Shown piece by piece: positions 45,841 to 54,253 of a stretch of 64,000 bases of DNA. Positions within the stretch are counted from its first letter, which is position 1. Each line of letters begins with the position of its first letter. The translations under genes and the position numbers were made by a program. Source of the stretch: Pseudomonas sp. UBA4194 (GTDB lineage Bacteria; Pseudomonadota; Gammaproteobacteria; Pseudomonadales; Pseudomonadaceae). The stretch lies in the NCBI RefSeq assembly GCF_002379585.1, contig NZ_DFUE01000030.1, forward strand, positions 1 through 64,000, in the 5' to 3' direction. The notes under the pieces are model-generated. The model made no database searches. It was not told where the DNA came from and worked only from the letters and a program-made list of their open reading frames with translations.

Positions 45841-47106
45841 CTAGGCTGCCGGCGCAGGACGGCCCGCAGCAAAGCGCGCTGTCAGTTTCGCCGCGGCCAC
45901 CTTGAACGCGGCCGTCATTTCCAGCACCACGCCATCGCTGTGCTCGAACGACAGGTACAGACGGCCGAACACCGATGGCATCACCAGCAGGCCGGCCTGG
46001 CGCAGCGCCAGGTGCAGTGCCGTGCTGAACTCGGCATTGGCAAACGCCAGGGCCTGGGCGTAGTTCGCTGGCGGCTGAGGCGACGGCCAGAGGGAGAAAA
46101 CGTTGCCATAGCCACTGGTACTGACCGTGATGCCTTCAGCGCGGAAGATATCCACGATCGCCTCACGCAGACGCTCGCCACGGGCGATGAGCTGGACGTA
46201 GTCGGCGTTGTCCAGCAGGTCCAGCGTGCTCATCACCGCCGCGCAGGCCATGGGGTTGCCGCTGAAGGTCCCGCCGCGCTGCACACGGCCCTCCTCGAAA
46301 CCGGCGAGAATGTGCGCCTTGCCGACGATGGCCGACACCGGCACACCATTGCCGATGGCTTTGCCGACGCTGGCGATGTCCGGATCCAGCCCAGCCTGAT
46401 GGCTGGCCAACCCTGCGCTCTGCCGGAAGCCCATCAGTACTTCATCACTGATCAGCAGTGCGCCATGGGCGCGGGCCACTTTTTGCACGTGCTCGAGATA
46501 GCCCGGCGCCGGCATGATGCAGCCGGCATTGGCCAGCATGGGTTCAAGGATCACCGCAGCGATGTCAGGGTCTTCGTCGAACAGGCGTTGCACGTCGTCG
46601 AAGTCGTTAAAGCGCAGCAAAGTGGTGCGTGGGGTGGAGGGGCGCTGCTGGTCGCTGAAGCACGCTTGGCTCGAGTTGACATTGCCGAAGCTGACGTCAT
46701 CGAACCAGCCGTCGAAGCCGGCGGCCATCTTGGCGATCTTGCCGCGTCCGGTGTAGGCACGGGCGGCGCGGCAGGCCAGGTGTACGGCTTCGCTGCCGGA
46801 GTTGGTAAAGATGACCTTGCTCAGCGCGCCGGTGTGCGCAGCCAGTGCCGAGGCGGCAGCGTGTTCGCGGGCATGGGCCCAGGAGGGTGCTGCCGAATCG
46901 CCCAGGGCAATGGCGACCTGAGCATTGACACGTTCGTTGGCGTGTCCCAACAGCACGGCGCCAAACCCCAGGGCAGTGTCGATGTAGCGACGGCCCTGGA
47001 CATCCCACAGGTAGGCCCCCTTGCCGTTGCGAATGAACAGGGTTTCGCCGTCCAGGTCGGGGAGAATTCGGGCGGCACTGGAAACATCGCCGATCAGGTT
47101 GTGCAT
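45841..47106 (-). CDS. class III aminotransferase (GSA aminomutase-like)
   Basis: The product has 421 residues. The PLP lysine is in IASVGKAIGNGVPVSAI and the aspartate contacting PLP in LLISDEVLMGFR. The start (LFIRNGKGAYLWDVQGRRY) and VIFTNSGSEAVHLACRAAR fit the class III fold (omega-amino acid, GSA aminomutase-like). GSA aminomutase itself would be hemL in a biosynthetic context; here it is in a catabolic region downstream of a LysR gene on the same strand. CGAGGC precedes the ATG at 47106. Confidence 0.85.
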   Translation of the reverse strand: MHNLIGDVSSAARILPDLDGETLFIRNGKGAYLWDVQGRRYIDTALGFGAVLLGHANERVNAQVAIALGDSAAPSWAHAREHAAASALAAHTGALSKVIFTNSGSEAVHLACRAARAYTGRGKIAKMAAGFDGWFDDVSFGNVNSSQACFSDQQRPSTPRTTLLRFNDFDDVQRLFDEDPDIAAVILEPMLANAGCIMPAPGYLEHVQKVARAHGALLISDEVLMGFRQSAGLASHQAGLDPDIASVGKAIGNGVPVSAIVGKAHILAGFEEGRVQRGGTFSGNPMACAAVMSTLDLLDNADYVQLIARGERLREAIVDIFRAEGITVSTSGYGNVFSLWPSPQPPANYAQALAFANAEFSTALHLALRQAGLLVMPSVFGRLYLSFEHSDGVVLEMTAAFKVAAAKLTARFAAGRPAPAA

Positions 47107-47180
47107 GAAAGCCTCGGTATCGTGTTCTTTGAAGGCCCGTCGGGCCCATGAAGTCGTTTATGCCGCCGCTGGGGTGACCT

Positions 47181-48086
47181 TCAACGGGTGTTCCAGGGAC
47201 GGCTCGCCAGCTTGTGTTCGAGAAAATCGCGGAACACTCGAATCCGCGGACTCAGATGCTTGCGGTTGGCGTAGATCATGTAGATCGGTTCGTCCGGGTC
47301 GTGGGCGTATTGTTCGAGCAGTGGCACCAGGCGTCCCTCGCGGATGTCCTGACCGATATGAAACTCGGCCAGGCGTACGATCCCCGCGCCCTCCAGGGCC
47401 AGGTCGCGCTGCAGGTCGCCCTGGGCAAACGTTGCCTTGGGCACTACCGGCACGGTGATGCTCTGGCCGTCGATGAGGAAGCTCCAGGTATTCCACGCGC
47501 TGCTGAAGCCGAACGTGAAGCAGGTGTGCTCCAGCAGTTGCGCAGGATGCTCAGGTGTTCCGTGGCGGGCCAGATAGTCGGGAGAAGCGCAGATGATCCA
47601 GCGGCTCTGGCCTATCTTGCGGGCGATGCGCGTCGAGTCCGGCAGCACGCCGCTGTGGATGGCCATGTCCAGGCCCTGGTCGAACTGGTCGTTGAACTGC
47701 GCCCCCACCTGAATATCCACCGTCAGCCCTGGGTAGGCCGCCATGAATTCCGGCAGCCAGGGAATGATCTGGTGCTTGGCGAAGGTGGTCATGGTGTGGA
47801 TGCGCAGCATGCCGCTGACCCGCGTTGGGAAGGCTTCGGCCAGCGAGTCGGCTTCGGCCATGGCATTGATCACGGCGCGGGCGCTGACCAGGTAGGCCGA
47901 GCCTTCGTCGGTCAGCGTCAGGCTGCGGGTGCCGCGCTGGAACAAGCGCACCTGCAGGCGATCTTCCAGCCTACTGATCAGCTTGCTGATGGCCGACGGG
48001 GTCATGTCGTAGGCACGTGCCGCAGCGGAAAAATTGCCGTGCTCGGTGGCCCATAGAAACGCCAGCAACTGTGAGTAATGATCCAT
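47181..48086 (-). CDS. LysR-family transcriptional regulator
   Basis: The product has 301 residues. MDHYSQLLAFLWATEHGNFS with AAARAYDMTPSAISKLISRL forms the helix-turn-helix; the effector domain follows. Start at 48086 with GGAGG six bases upstream; the frame is open further 5' but that part has no LysR character. It lies between the cupin gene and the aminotransferase gene in the same direction, so it may control either or both; no divergent partner is present. Confidence 0.88.
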   Translation of the reverse strand: MDHYSQLLAFLWATEHGNFSAAARAYDMTPSAISKLISRLEDRLQVRLFQRGTRSLTLTDEGSAYLVSARAVINAMAEADSLAEAFPTRVSGMLRIHTMTTFAKHQIIPWLPEFMAAYPGLTVDIQVGAQFNDQFDQGLDMAIHSGVLPDSTRIARKIGQSRWIICASPDYLARHGTPEHPAQLLEHTCFTFGFSSAWNTWSFLIDGQSITVPVVPKATFAQGDLQRDLALEGAGIVRLAEFHIGQDIREGRLVPLLEQYAHDPDEPIYMIYANRKHLSPRIRVFRDFLEHKLASRPWNTR

Positions 48087-48171
48087 TTCCTGCCTCCCAT
48101 GACTGAGCAGAAGACTGGCAGCCCGGGCTGGGCGTGGCAACCAGCCCGCTCGGCGGCGGGCGGCCGAATGC

Positions 48172-48729
48172 TCAGCGGATGAACTGCTCGATGTAATCAT
48201 CCGGCAGCCCGAGGCTCTTGTAGTGCGCCCGTGCGGCCTCCAGCTTGGTGAACACATCCTCGTAACCCACGGCCACGCCTTGGGGGTCGACGTAGGTATA
48301 GCCACCCTGCACATGAAACCAGGTGATCATCTCTTCCACGTCTTCGGGCACGAACAGCGTATGGGTCTCTCCCGGGGGCTCGAAGGCGAAGGAGCCTTGC
48401 TCGGCGATCCAGTCGTGTTCCAGATAGAACCAGCGGCCTTTGAGAACCAGCGCATGCACGCCGCCGGTATGCCGATGGCGGGACAGCACGCCGCTTTGGC
48501 GTACGCGCAGCAGGTTGATGTAGTAGCCGCCGGAGACGCTCAGCAACAGGGGTTTGAACGACACCGACTGGGTCACCGGTACCCACAGCGGATCATCTTC
48601 CAGCCAGGTGTCCAATACCCCCGCATGGACCATGTCGGGAGACATGAACGGGACTTGCGGCAGTTGATAGGGAATGGCGAGTTCGTCGGGTTTCGAGGCT
48701 ACGGTCATGGGGACTCCACGGTCAGTCAT
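48172..48729 (-). CDS. cupin protein of the 2,4'-dihydroxyacetophenone dioxygenase family
   Basis: The product has 185 residues. The cupin metal site is visible as HRHTGGVHALVLKG with a later histidine in GETHTLFV. The C-terminal VDPQGVAVGYEDVFTKLEAA and the overall length match the 2,4'-dihydroxyacetophenone dioxygenase-like/ChrR-type cupins. These iron enzymes cleave C-C bonds next to a carbonyl; whether this member does so is unknown. Two starts, 48729 and 48708, both have a GGAG at good distance. Confidence 0.75.
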   Translation of the reverse strand: MTDRGVPMTVASKPDELAIPYQLPQVPFMSPDMVHAGVLDTWLEDDPLWVPVTQSVSFKPLLLSVSGGYYINLLRVRQSGVLSRHRHTGGVHALVLKGRWFYLEHDWIAEQGSFAFEPPGETHTLFVPEDVEEMITWFHVQGGYTYVDPQGVAVGYEDVFTKLEAARAHYKSLGLPDDYIEQFIR

Positions 48730-48853
48730 TGCGGGCTCCGGCGCTTTGCTTGGCCGGGTTGCAGCTAGGTTAGAGAGCGAGCGTGGCGGGAAAAAGGCGT
48801 CCGCGGGCACACTCGCTTTGACGGGCAGGCACAGCGGATGCCCGGCGCGCTGC

Positions 48854-50281
48854 TCAAGGGTGGGCAGGTGGCGGTACCGATGCTTCATTCCGGGTCATGG
48901 CGCTGCGTTGCGCCGACAGTGCCGGCTGGCTTTTCTGTAGCCAGACCCCTATGCACACCAGCACAGCGGTGAGGCCCAGGGTCGACATCAGTTCGGCGCG
49001 CTGGCCGGGGAATGCCGCCATGATCACGAACACGGCCAGGATGAATACGATGGTCAGCACCGTGAGGTAGGGGAACAGCCACATCCGCACTTCAAGGCGT
49101 TTGCCCATGGCCACCAGCTTGCGACGCATGCACAGCTGCGTCACGGCGATCACCAGGTACATCAGCAGGGCCAAGGCGCCGCTGGTGGCCAGCAGGAACT
49201 GGAACACCCTGGCTGGCAGCAGGTAATTGGCGGCCAGCGCGGCCAGGGCCGCGAACGCGGTGAGGGAGACGGCCAACAGGGGGACGCCCTGAGCGGTGGT
49301 CCGCGAGACCGATTTAGGTGCGTCGCCGCGGCGCGCCAACGAATAGGCCATGCGTGAAGCGGTGTAGATCGCCGAGTTCAGGCAACTGGTCACGGCCACC
49401 AGCACCACGATGCTCATGATGCCCGGCGCCCAGGGGATATTCATGGCCGTCAGCACGGCCTGGTAGGAACCTTGGGACAGACCGGGCGCGTTCCACGGAA
49501 TCAGGCACACCACTACAAACATCGAGCCCAGGTAGAAAAGGCCCAGACGCCATACCACGGCACGGATGGCTTTCTTGATATTGGCCTTGGGGTCTTTGGA
49601 TTCGGCGGCCGCGATGGTCACCACTTCGCTGCCCTGGAAGCTGAACATGGCGGTGAGCAGGGCGGCGATGATCGCGACATTGCCATTGGGAGCGAAGCCG
49701 CCGTTGGCCCACAGGTTGCTGATGCCGCTGGTGGCGGAGCCCGGCAGCAGGCCAAGAATGGCCAGTACGCCAAGCACGATGAAACCGACGATCGACACCA
49801 CTTTGAACAGCGACAACCAGTATTCCAGCGTACCGAACGAACCGACGCTCAGGCTGTTGCAGAACACCAGCACCAGGGTGATGGCGAAAGCTGCGCTCCA
49901 GTGGGGCAGCCCCAGCCAGTCACCCAGAATGTTGCCGGCCACGATGGCCTCGATGGCGATCACCAGTACGTAGAACCACCAGTACAGCCAGCCGATGGAA
50001 AAGCCCGCCCAGCGTCCGATGGCCTGGTCGGCATAGGAAGAAAACGAGCCGGTATCGGGACGCGCCGTGGCCATCTCGCCCAGCATCTGCATCACCAACA
50101 CCACGATGGCCGCCGCCATCAGGTACGACACCAGCACCGCTGGGCCGGCCGCCGCAATGGCATTGCTCGAACCTACGAACAACCCGGCACCGATCACCCC
50201 GCCGATGGAGATCATCGTCACCTGTCGGCCTTTCAAGCCGCTCCCCAACTGGTCGTTGGTCTTGTCTTGGACACCCTGCAT
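48854..50281 (-). CDS. APC-family amino acid permease (GabP-like)
   Basis: The product has 475 residues and 12 membrane segments. MISIGGVIGAGLFVGSS is the family's first-helix substrate motif, and VVTIAAAESKDPKANIKKA is typical of the GabP/AroP group. Proton symport of an amino acid or GABA-like compound across the inner membrane is expected. The ATG at 50281 has GAGGTG upstream. It starts a minus-strand run: permease, cupin, LysR, aminotransferase. Confidence 0.88.
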   Translation of the reverse strand: MQGVQDKTNDQLGSGLKGRQVTMISIGGVIGAGLFVGSSNAIAAAGPAVLVSYLMAAAIVVLVMQMLGEMATARPDTGSFSSYADQAIGRWAGFSIGWLYWWFYVLVIAIEAIVAGNILGDWLGLPHWSAAFAITLVLVFCNSLSVGSFGTLEYWLSLFKVVSIVGFIVLGVLAILGLLPGSATSGISNLWANGGFAPNGNVAIIAALLTAMFSFQGSEVVTIAAAESKDPKANIKKAIRAVVWRLGLFYLGSMFVVVCLIPWNAPGLSQGSYQAVLTAMNIPWAPGIMSIVVLVAVTSCLNSAIYTASRMAYSLARRGDAPKSVSRTTAQGVPLLAVSLTAFAALAALAANYLLPARVFQFLLATSGALALLMYLVIAVTQLCMRRKLVAMGKRLEVRMWLFPYLTVLTIVFILAVFVIMAAFPGQRAELMSTLGLTAVLVCIGVWLQKSQPALSAQRSAMTRNEASVPPPAHP

Positions 50282-50533
50282 CAGCTTGCACCTCGGTTGA
50301 GCGCTTGTTGTTGTGATAGGCCATCGGCGCGGCCTTGCAGACAAGCTTAAGCGTTGACGCAAGAGGGGATTAGGGGCCGCGCCGTCATAGGGGGTGTGAC
50401 GGCTGGTCATAGGTCGCTGAGCGCTGATTGACCGTTGCCGGCATTGGCGGTTGAAATCCACAGCCTCGCTCGACACAATCGCCCCCCCGATCCGGACGTG
50501 GGTGCCGGGTGTTTGCAGTCAAGTGAGGCGGCG

Positions 50534-51217
50534 GTGAACCAACAGACATTGTCGATGCGCCTGGAACAGGTCGCAGCCCATGTGCCCCAAGGGGCGCGCC
50601 TGGCCGATATCGGTTCGGATCACGGCTATCTGCCGGCCGCGCTGTTGCTGCGCGGTGCGATCAGCGGAGGGGTGATTGGCGAGGTTGCGCTGACGCCGTG
50701 GCACGCCGCCCAGCGCACGGTGGGCGAGAATGGACTGCAAGAGAAGCTCAGCGTGCGCCTGGCCGATGGCCTGGCGGCGATAGAGCCCGGGGACGCCATT
50801 GACGCAATCAGCCTGTGCGGCATGGGCGGCGAGACGATCCGCGACATTCTGGCCAGCGGCCAGGCCCGTTTGAGCGGCCGCGAGCGGTTGATCCTGCAGC
50901 CCAACGGTGGCGAGCAGCCATTGCGGCGGTGGCTGATGGAGAACGGCTATCGCATCCTTGCCGAGGCGTTGCTGCAGGAGAACCGGTTCTACTACGAGAT
51001 CATCGTCGCCGAACGAACTGGCCCGGTGACCTACACCGAACAAGAACTGTATTTCGGACCCCTGCAGATGCAGGCGCGCAGTCCAGCATTCCTGGCCAAG
51101 TGGCAGCGCCTGCTCACGCTCAAGCACAAGGCCCTCCAAGGCCTGCCGCACAATAAGACCGCCCGAATCGCCCAACAAGCCGAATGGATCAAACAACTCC
51201 TAAACCCTACCCTGTAG
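50534..51217 (+). CDS. trmK: tRNA (adenine(22)-N1)-methyltransferase
   Basis: The product has 227 residues. The SAM-binding motif LADIGSDHGYLPAALLLRG, SLCGMGGETIRDIL and LILQPNGGEQPLRRWLMENG match TrmK, which methylates N1 of A22 in some tRNAs. The start GTG at 50534 was chosen because GAGG lies before it and relatives begin a few residues ahead of SMRLEQVAAHVP. The stop codon TAG lies inside a REP element (51214-51238), so the repeat supplies the end of this gene. Confidence 0.85.
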   Translation: MNQQTLSMRLEQVAAHVPQGARLADIGSDHGYLPAALLLRGAISGGVIGEVALTPWHAAQRTVGENGLQEKLSVRLADGLAAIEPGDAIDAISLCGMGGETIRDILASGQARLSGRERLILQPNGGEQPLRRWLMENGYRILAEALLQENRFYYEIIVAERTGPVTYTEQELYFGPLQMQARSPAFLAKWQRLLTLKHKALQGLPHNKTARIAQQAEWIKQLLNPTL

Positions 51218-51238
51218 CAGCGGCGTAAGCCGCGTCCG
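51214..51238. repeat. REP element variant overlapping the trmK stop
   Basis: It is the exact reverse complement of the 25-base element at 59-83, with core GCGGCGTAAGCCGC. The TAG of trmK is bases 2-4 of the element. A pyrimidine-rich, C-dense stretch follows to the esterase stop at 51279. Confidence 0.7.
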
Positions 51239-51278
51239 AAACCCCCTCTATCCCCTCATCCCCCATCCCCCCCATTGT

Positions 51279-52268
51279 TCACCCACCCCCTCCCTCAACC
51301 CGCGCATTGATCCAGTCCCAACTGTAAGCCAGCACACTGTCCGCCACCCTGGTAGGGAAATGAATGAACCCATGAGGAGACGCTGGCACCCAATGCACCT
51401 CAACATCGCTCGACTTCGTCCACCGCTCGGCCAGAAGCAGGGTATCGTCCTGCAGCGGATCCAGTTCACCGACGAACATCAGCGCTGGGGGCATGTCTGT
51501 AAAATCACCGTACAGCGGTGACAGCGGCGCCTGTTGGCGTTGCAGGTCATCCAGCTGCGGAGTGAGCAAACGCAGTGCATCTGCCATGCCGGGCCCGTGC
51601 AGCACCAGTGTATCCGGGCCGGCGGCGCGAACGCTCGGGGTGCCGGTCAGGTCGTAAACCCCGTAATACAACAACGCGCCACGCACCCGATGCAGCAGGG
51701 CAGGCGTTTGCTTGAGGGCCAGCAGCGTAGCGGCGGCAAGATGCCCGCCTGCCGACTCACCCACGAGCACAACCGGCAAGTCGGCAAACTCGCCGCTCTG
51801 CTCGCTCAACAACCAGCGTGCCGCACACAGGCAGTCCTGCATCAACCCTTGAACAGGGGTGGTTACCGCCAGGCGATAGTCCACCGAGACCACAATCACG
51901 TCGCAGGCATTGACGATGCCGACGTTGAGGTCGTCATTCATCTGCGCATTGCCGATCACCCAGCCGCCACCATGAATATCCAGCACGATACCTTTGGCCG
52001 GGCCTTTGGGTCGGATGATGCGCACGGGCACTTGCAGGCCCCCGCCGCCGACCAGTTTTCGCTCAGCGCTCAGCTCGTGTTTGCGCAACACGTCCGGGCC
52101 GCCGATTTGCCCGGCGCGCAGCAAAGTCTGGATGAGCAGCGGGGTGATGCGGTTACGGATTCGGAACCGCGGCAGCCGCGCCAGCTTTCTGTTGAAGGCC
52201 TGTACCTGGGCCAAATCCCCTTCGGTCACGGGCCAGGTCGACGCGATATTGCGTTCGCCAGGCTCCAT
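51279..52268 (-). CDS. alpha/beta hydrolase, hormone-sensitive-lipase type esterase
   Basis: The product has 329 residues. It has the oxyanion motif DIHGGGWVIG, the nucleophile elbow GESAGGHLAA, an aspartate in VGELDPLQDD and the histidine in SPHGFIHFP, as in family IV esterases. It has no signal peptide, so it is cytosolic. The C-terminal codons run into a C-rich stretch next to the REP. Its ATG overlaps the tspO stop by one base (TGATG), so the two genes are coupled. Confidence 0.88.
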   Translation of the reverse strand: MEPGERNIASTWPVTEGDLAQVQAFNRKLARLPRFRIRNRITPLLIQTLLRAGQIGGPDVLRKHELSAERKLVGGGGLQVPVRIIRPKGPAKGIVLDIHGGGWVIGNAQMNDDLNVGIVNACDVIVVSVDYRLAVTTPVQGLMQDCLCAARWLLSEQSGEFADLPVVLVGESAGGHLAAATLLALKQTPALLHRVRGALLYYGVYDLTGTPSVRAAGPDTLVLHGPGMADALRLLTPQLDDLQRQQAPLSPLYGDFTDMPPALMFVGELDPLQDDTLLLAERWTKSSDVEVHWVPASPHGFIHFPTRVADSVLAYSWDWINARVEGGGG

Positions 52269-52708
52269 CAGCGGTTGTTGCGCAGAATAGAGAAGTTCAG
52301 AGCGGCAGCAATACACAGCCACACCACATAGGGAAACAGGATCAAGCCGGTGATCACATCCAGGCGCATGGCCAAGACCACCATGGTGGCGGCAACGATC
52401 CACAGCAGGCTGATGATGACCATGCCGGCGACAATTCTATGGGCGCCGAAGAACACCGGGGTCCACAGGGTGTTCAGCGCAATCTGCGCTGACCAGAGCG
52501 CTAGTACCGTCTGGCTTTCGGGTATCAGGGTCAGGCGGTAGCCGGCCCAGGCCAGCAGCAGATAGATGATCGTCCACGCCACCGGGAAGGCCCAGTTGGG
52601 CGGGGTAAAGCGAGGTTTGACGAGGGATTCGTACCAGGCGCCAGGCTTGAAAATGATGCCAGTGCTGGCGGCGGCGGCGCAGGCGAGGAGGAAAATCAGA
52701 AAGGTCAT
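52268..52708 (-). CDS. tspO: TspO/MBR family membrane protein
   Basis: The product has 146 residues and five membrane helices. KPRFTPPNWAFPVAWTIIYLL and NTLWTPVFFGAHR are the family signature. TspO proteins bind tetrapyrroles and sterol-like ligands. The ATG at 52708 was used since AAGGA lies 6 bases before it; the ATG two codons earlier would sit on the ribosome site. It is coupled to the esterase gene. Confidence 0.92.
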   Translation of the reverse strand: MTFLIFLLACAAAASTGIIFKPGAWYESLVKPRFTPPNWAFPVAWTIIYLLLAWAGYRLTLIPESQTVLALWSAQIALNTLWTPVFFGAHRIVAGMVIISLLWIVAATMVVLAMRLDVITGLILFPYVVWLCIAAALNFSILRNNR

Positions 52709-52815
52709 CAGCATTCCTTGGCGCGGGTGGTTCGATTGGATGAACAGGCTTTGTCGGCCTTCCTAGAGAGGACGTCTGGCAGCGGGAAAAGTTTGCCCGC
52801 ACCTTTTGTTCTGCC

Positions 52816-52843
52816 GAAAAAAAGCCCGCACGGGGCGGGCTCG
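52816..52843 (-). terminator. rho-independent terminator after the acyltransferase gene
   Basis: On the minus strand the hairpin GAGCCCGCCCCGTGCGGGCT is followed directly by a run of seven T. It lies 16 bases after the acyltransferase stop codon. Confidence 0.85.
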
Positions 52844-52858
52844 ATGATGGGTTTGCAA

Positions 52859-53995
52859 TCAACCTTGGGTGGTCACGGGGGCAGCGGTGCCACGCTTGCC
52901 GAGATAGCGGCCGACTTCGATACCCTTGAGCTCGATCAGCCGATAGCTGATGGCCGACACCGCCACGATCACAACGAGGATTCCCAGCAGCAGGAGATTA
53001 TCGGCCCATCCACGGTGCAGGGTCACATAGGCCACGCTGCCGTCCCCTGGAAAACTGACCAGCGCGATTCCCAGCGCCTTGCCCGCTTGAGTCAGTATCA
53101 CGGTAACCAGAAACAAGACCACGGCGTGGGTCATGTAAATGGAGTACGACAGTTGGCCCAGCAGTTCGAAAGGTCGCCGGCGCATTAGCCCAGAGATCAT
53201 CCCGCCATCAAAGGCAAACACCAATACCGACAAACAGAACAGCAGGGTCAGGACGGTTTCCTGGTGCGCCATGGGGGTCACCATGGCCAGGGCTACCACG
53301 GCCACACTGGTCACTTCGAGCACGGTGAAGGCCCCGGACGCCAGGGCCACCTCACGCAAGGCGGTATACAGGCGATAGGTCACGGCACCGGCAAAGAAGC
53401 ACGACAGGCCCAGCCATACCATGGGGGTCAAGCCCGGATAGCCGAGCGTGGTAGCCAGCAGGGCAGCCCCGGCCAGGGCCGCGAAGAGCCAGCCCGCCTG
53501 GCGCTGGAACGTCAGCATCAAGAGGGCGAAGATCAGGTAAATCCAGTATTCGACGCTGATGCTCCAGGCCGGATAGTTGAACGACATCGGGTCGAACGTC
53601 GGCCACCAGGCTTGCACCAGCAGCAGATTGGGCAGTATCTCCTCCGGCGCACGCTGCCCGGTGAAGCTCGGCTTGCCGAACGCCATGCCGCGTTGTTCAG
53701 CCAGGAATTTGGCCACTTCCAGCGCTATGGCGATCACCAGCATGACCACATGCAGGGGGTAGAGCCTGAAGGTTCGGCTGATCACAAATGTCTTGAATTG
53801 CTGACCCGAGGCGAGGCGTTGGGCATAGGTATGCATCATCACGAAGCCACTGAGCACGAAGAAGAACCCCACCAGATAGTGGGCGCTGCGAAAGAACGCC
53901 AGCTCTCCGAAGCTTTGGTAGATGTGCACGTGATAGACCGCGACCGACATGGCACACAGGCCTCTGAAGCTGTCCAGCGCGTGGAATCGTTTCAT
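52859..53995 (-). CDS. OafA/YrhL-type membrane acyltransferase (acyltransferase family 3)
   Basis: The product has 378 residues and about ten membrane segments. MKRFHALDSFRGLCAMSVAVYHV holds the family arginine and the catalytic histidine; VGFFFVLSGFVMMHTY and YPAWSISVEYW follow. These proteins O-acetylate surface sugars such as LPS O-antigen or exopolysaccharide. No polysaccharide genes are adjacent. The ATG at 53995 has AGGAG upstream. A terminator follows its stop. Confidence 0.88.
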   Translation of the reverse strand: MKRFHALDSFRGLCAMSVAVYHVHIYQSFGELAFFRSAHYLVGFFFVLSGFVMMHTYAQRLASGQQFKTFVISRTFRLYPLHVVMLVIAIALEVAKFLAEQRGMAFGKPSFTGQRAPEEILPNLLLVQAWWPTFDPMSFNYPAWSISVEYWIYLIFALLMLTFQRQAGWLFAALAGAALLATTLGYPGLTPMVWLGLSCFFAGAVTYRLYTALREVALASGAFTVLEVTSVAVVALAMVTPMAHQETVLTLLFCLSVLVFAFDGGMISGLMRRRPFELLGQLSYSIYMTHAVVLFLVTVILTQAGKALGIALVSFPGDGSVAYVTLHRGWADNLLLLGILVVIVAVSAISYRLIELKGIEVGRYLGKRGTAAPVTTQG

Positions 53996-54253
53996 GTGAG
54001 CTCCTGCGGCGTCAGCCTCGGTGATCTTCGAGATGCGGAGACGGTGGGGAATCAGTGCAGCCCTATTGCGGGTATAGGGGCTGGATTGGGCTGGGAGGGC
54101 AGTTGGCAATCAGGCAGAAAAGCTACCGCCAGGGCTGTGGTGAACAGCGCCGGGGAGAAGGGCGGTTTGGGGGGAGACGTGTCGAGTATAGCCAGGCTCT
54201 CGGTGGAGGCCAATGGGGGGGAGGGGACCATCCACACTGATCCCCCCCGCCTG

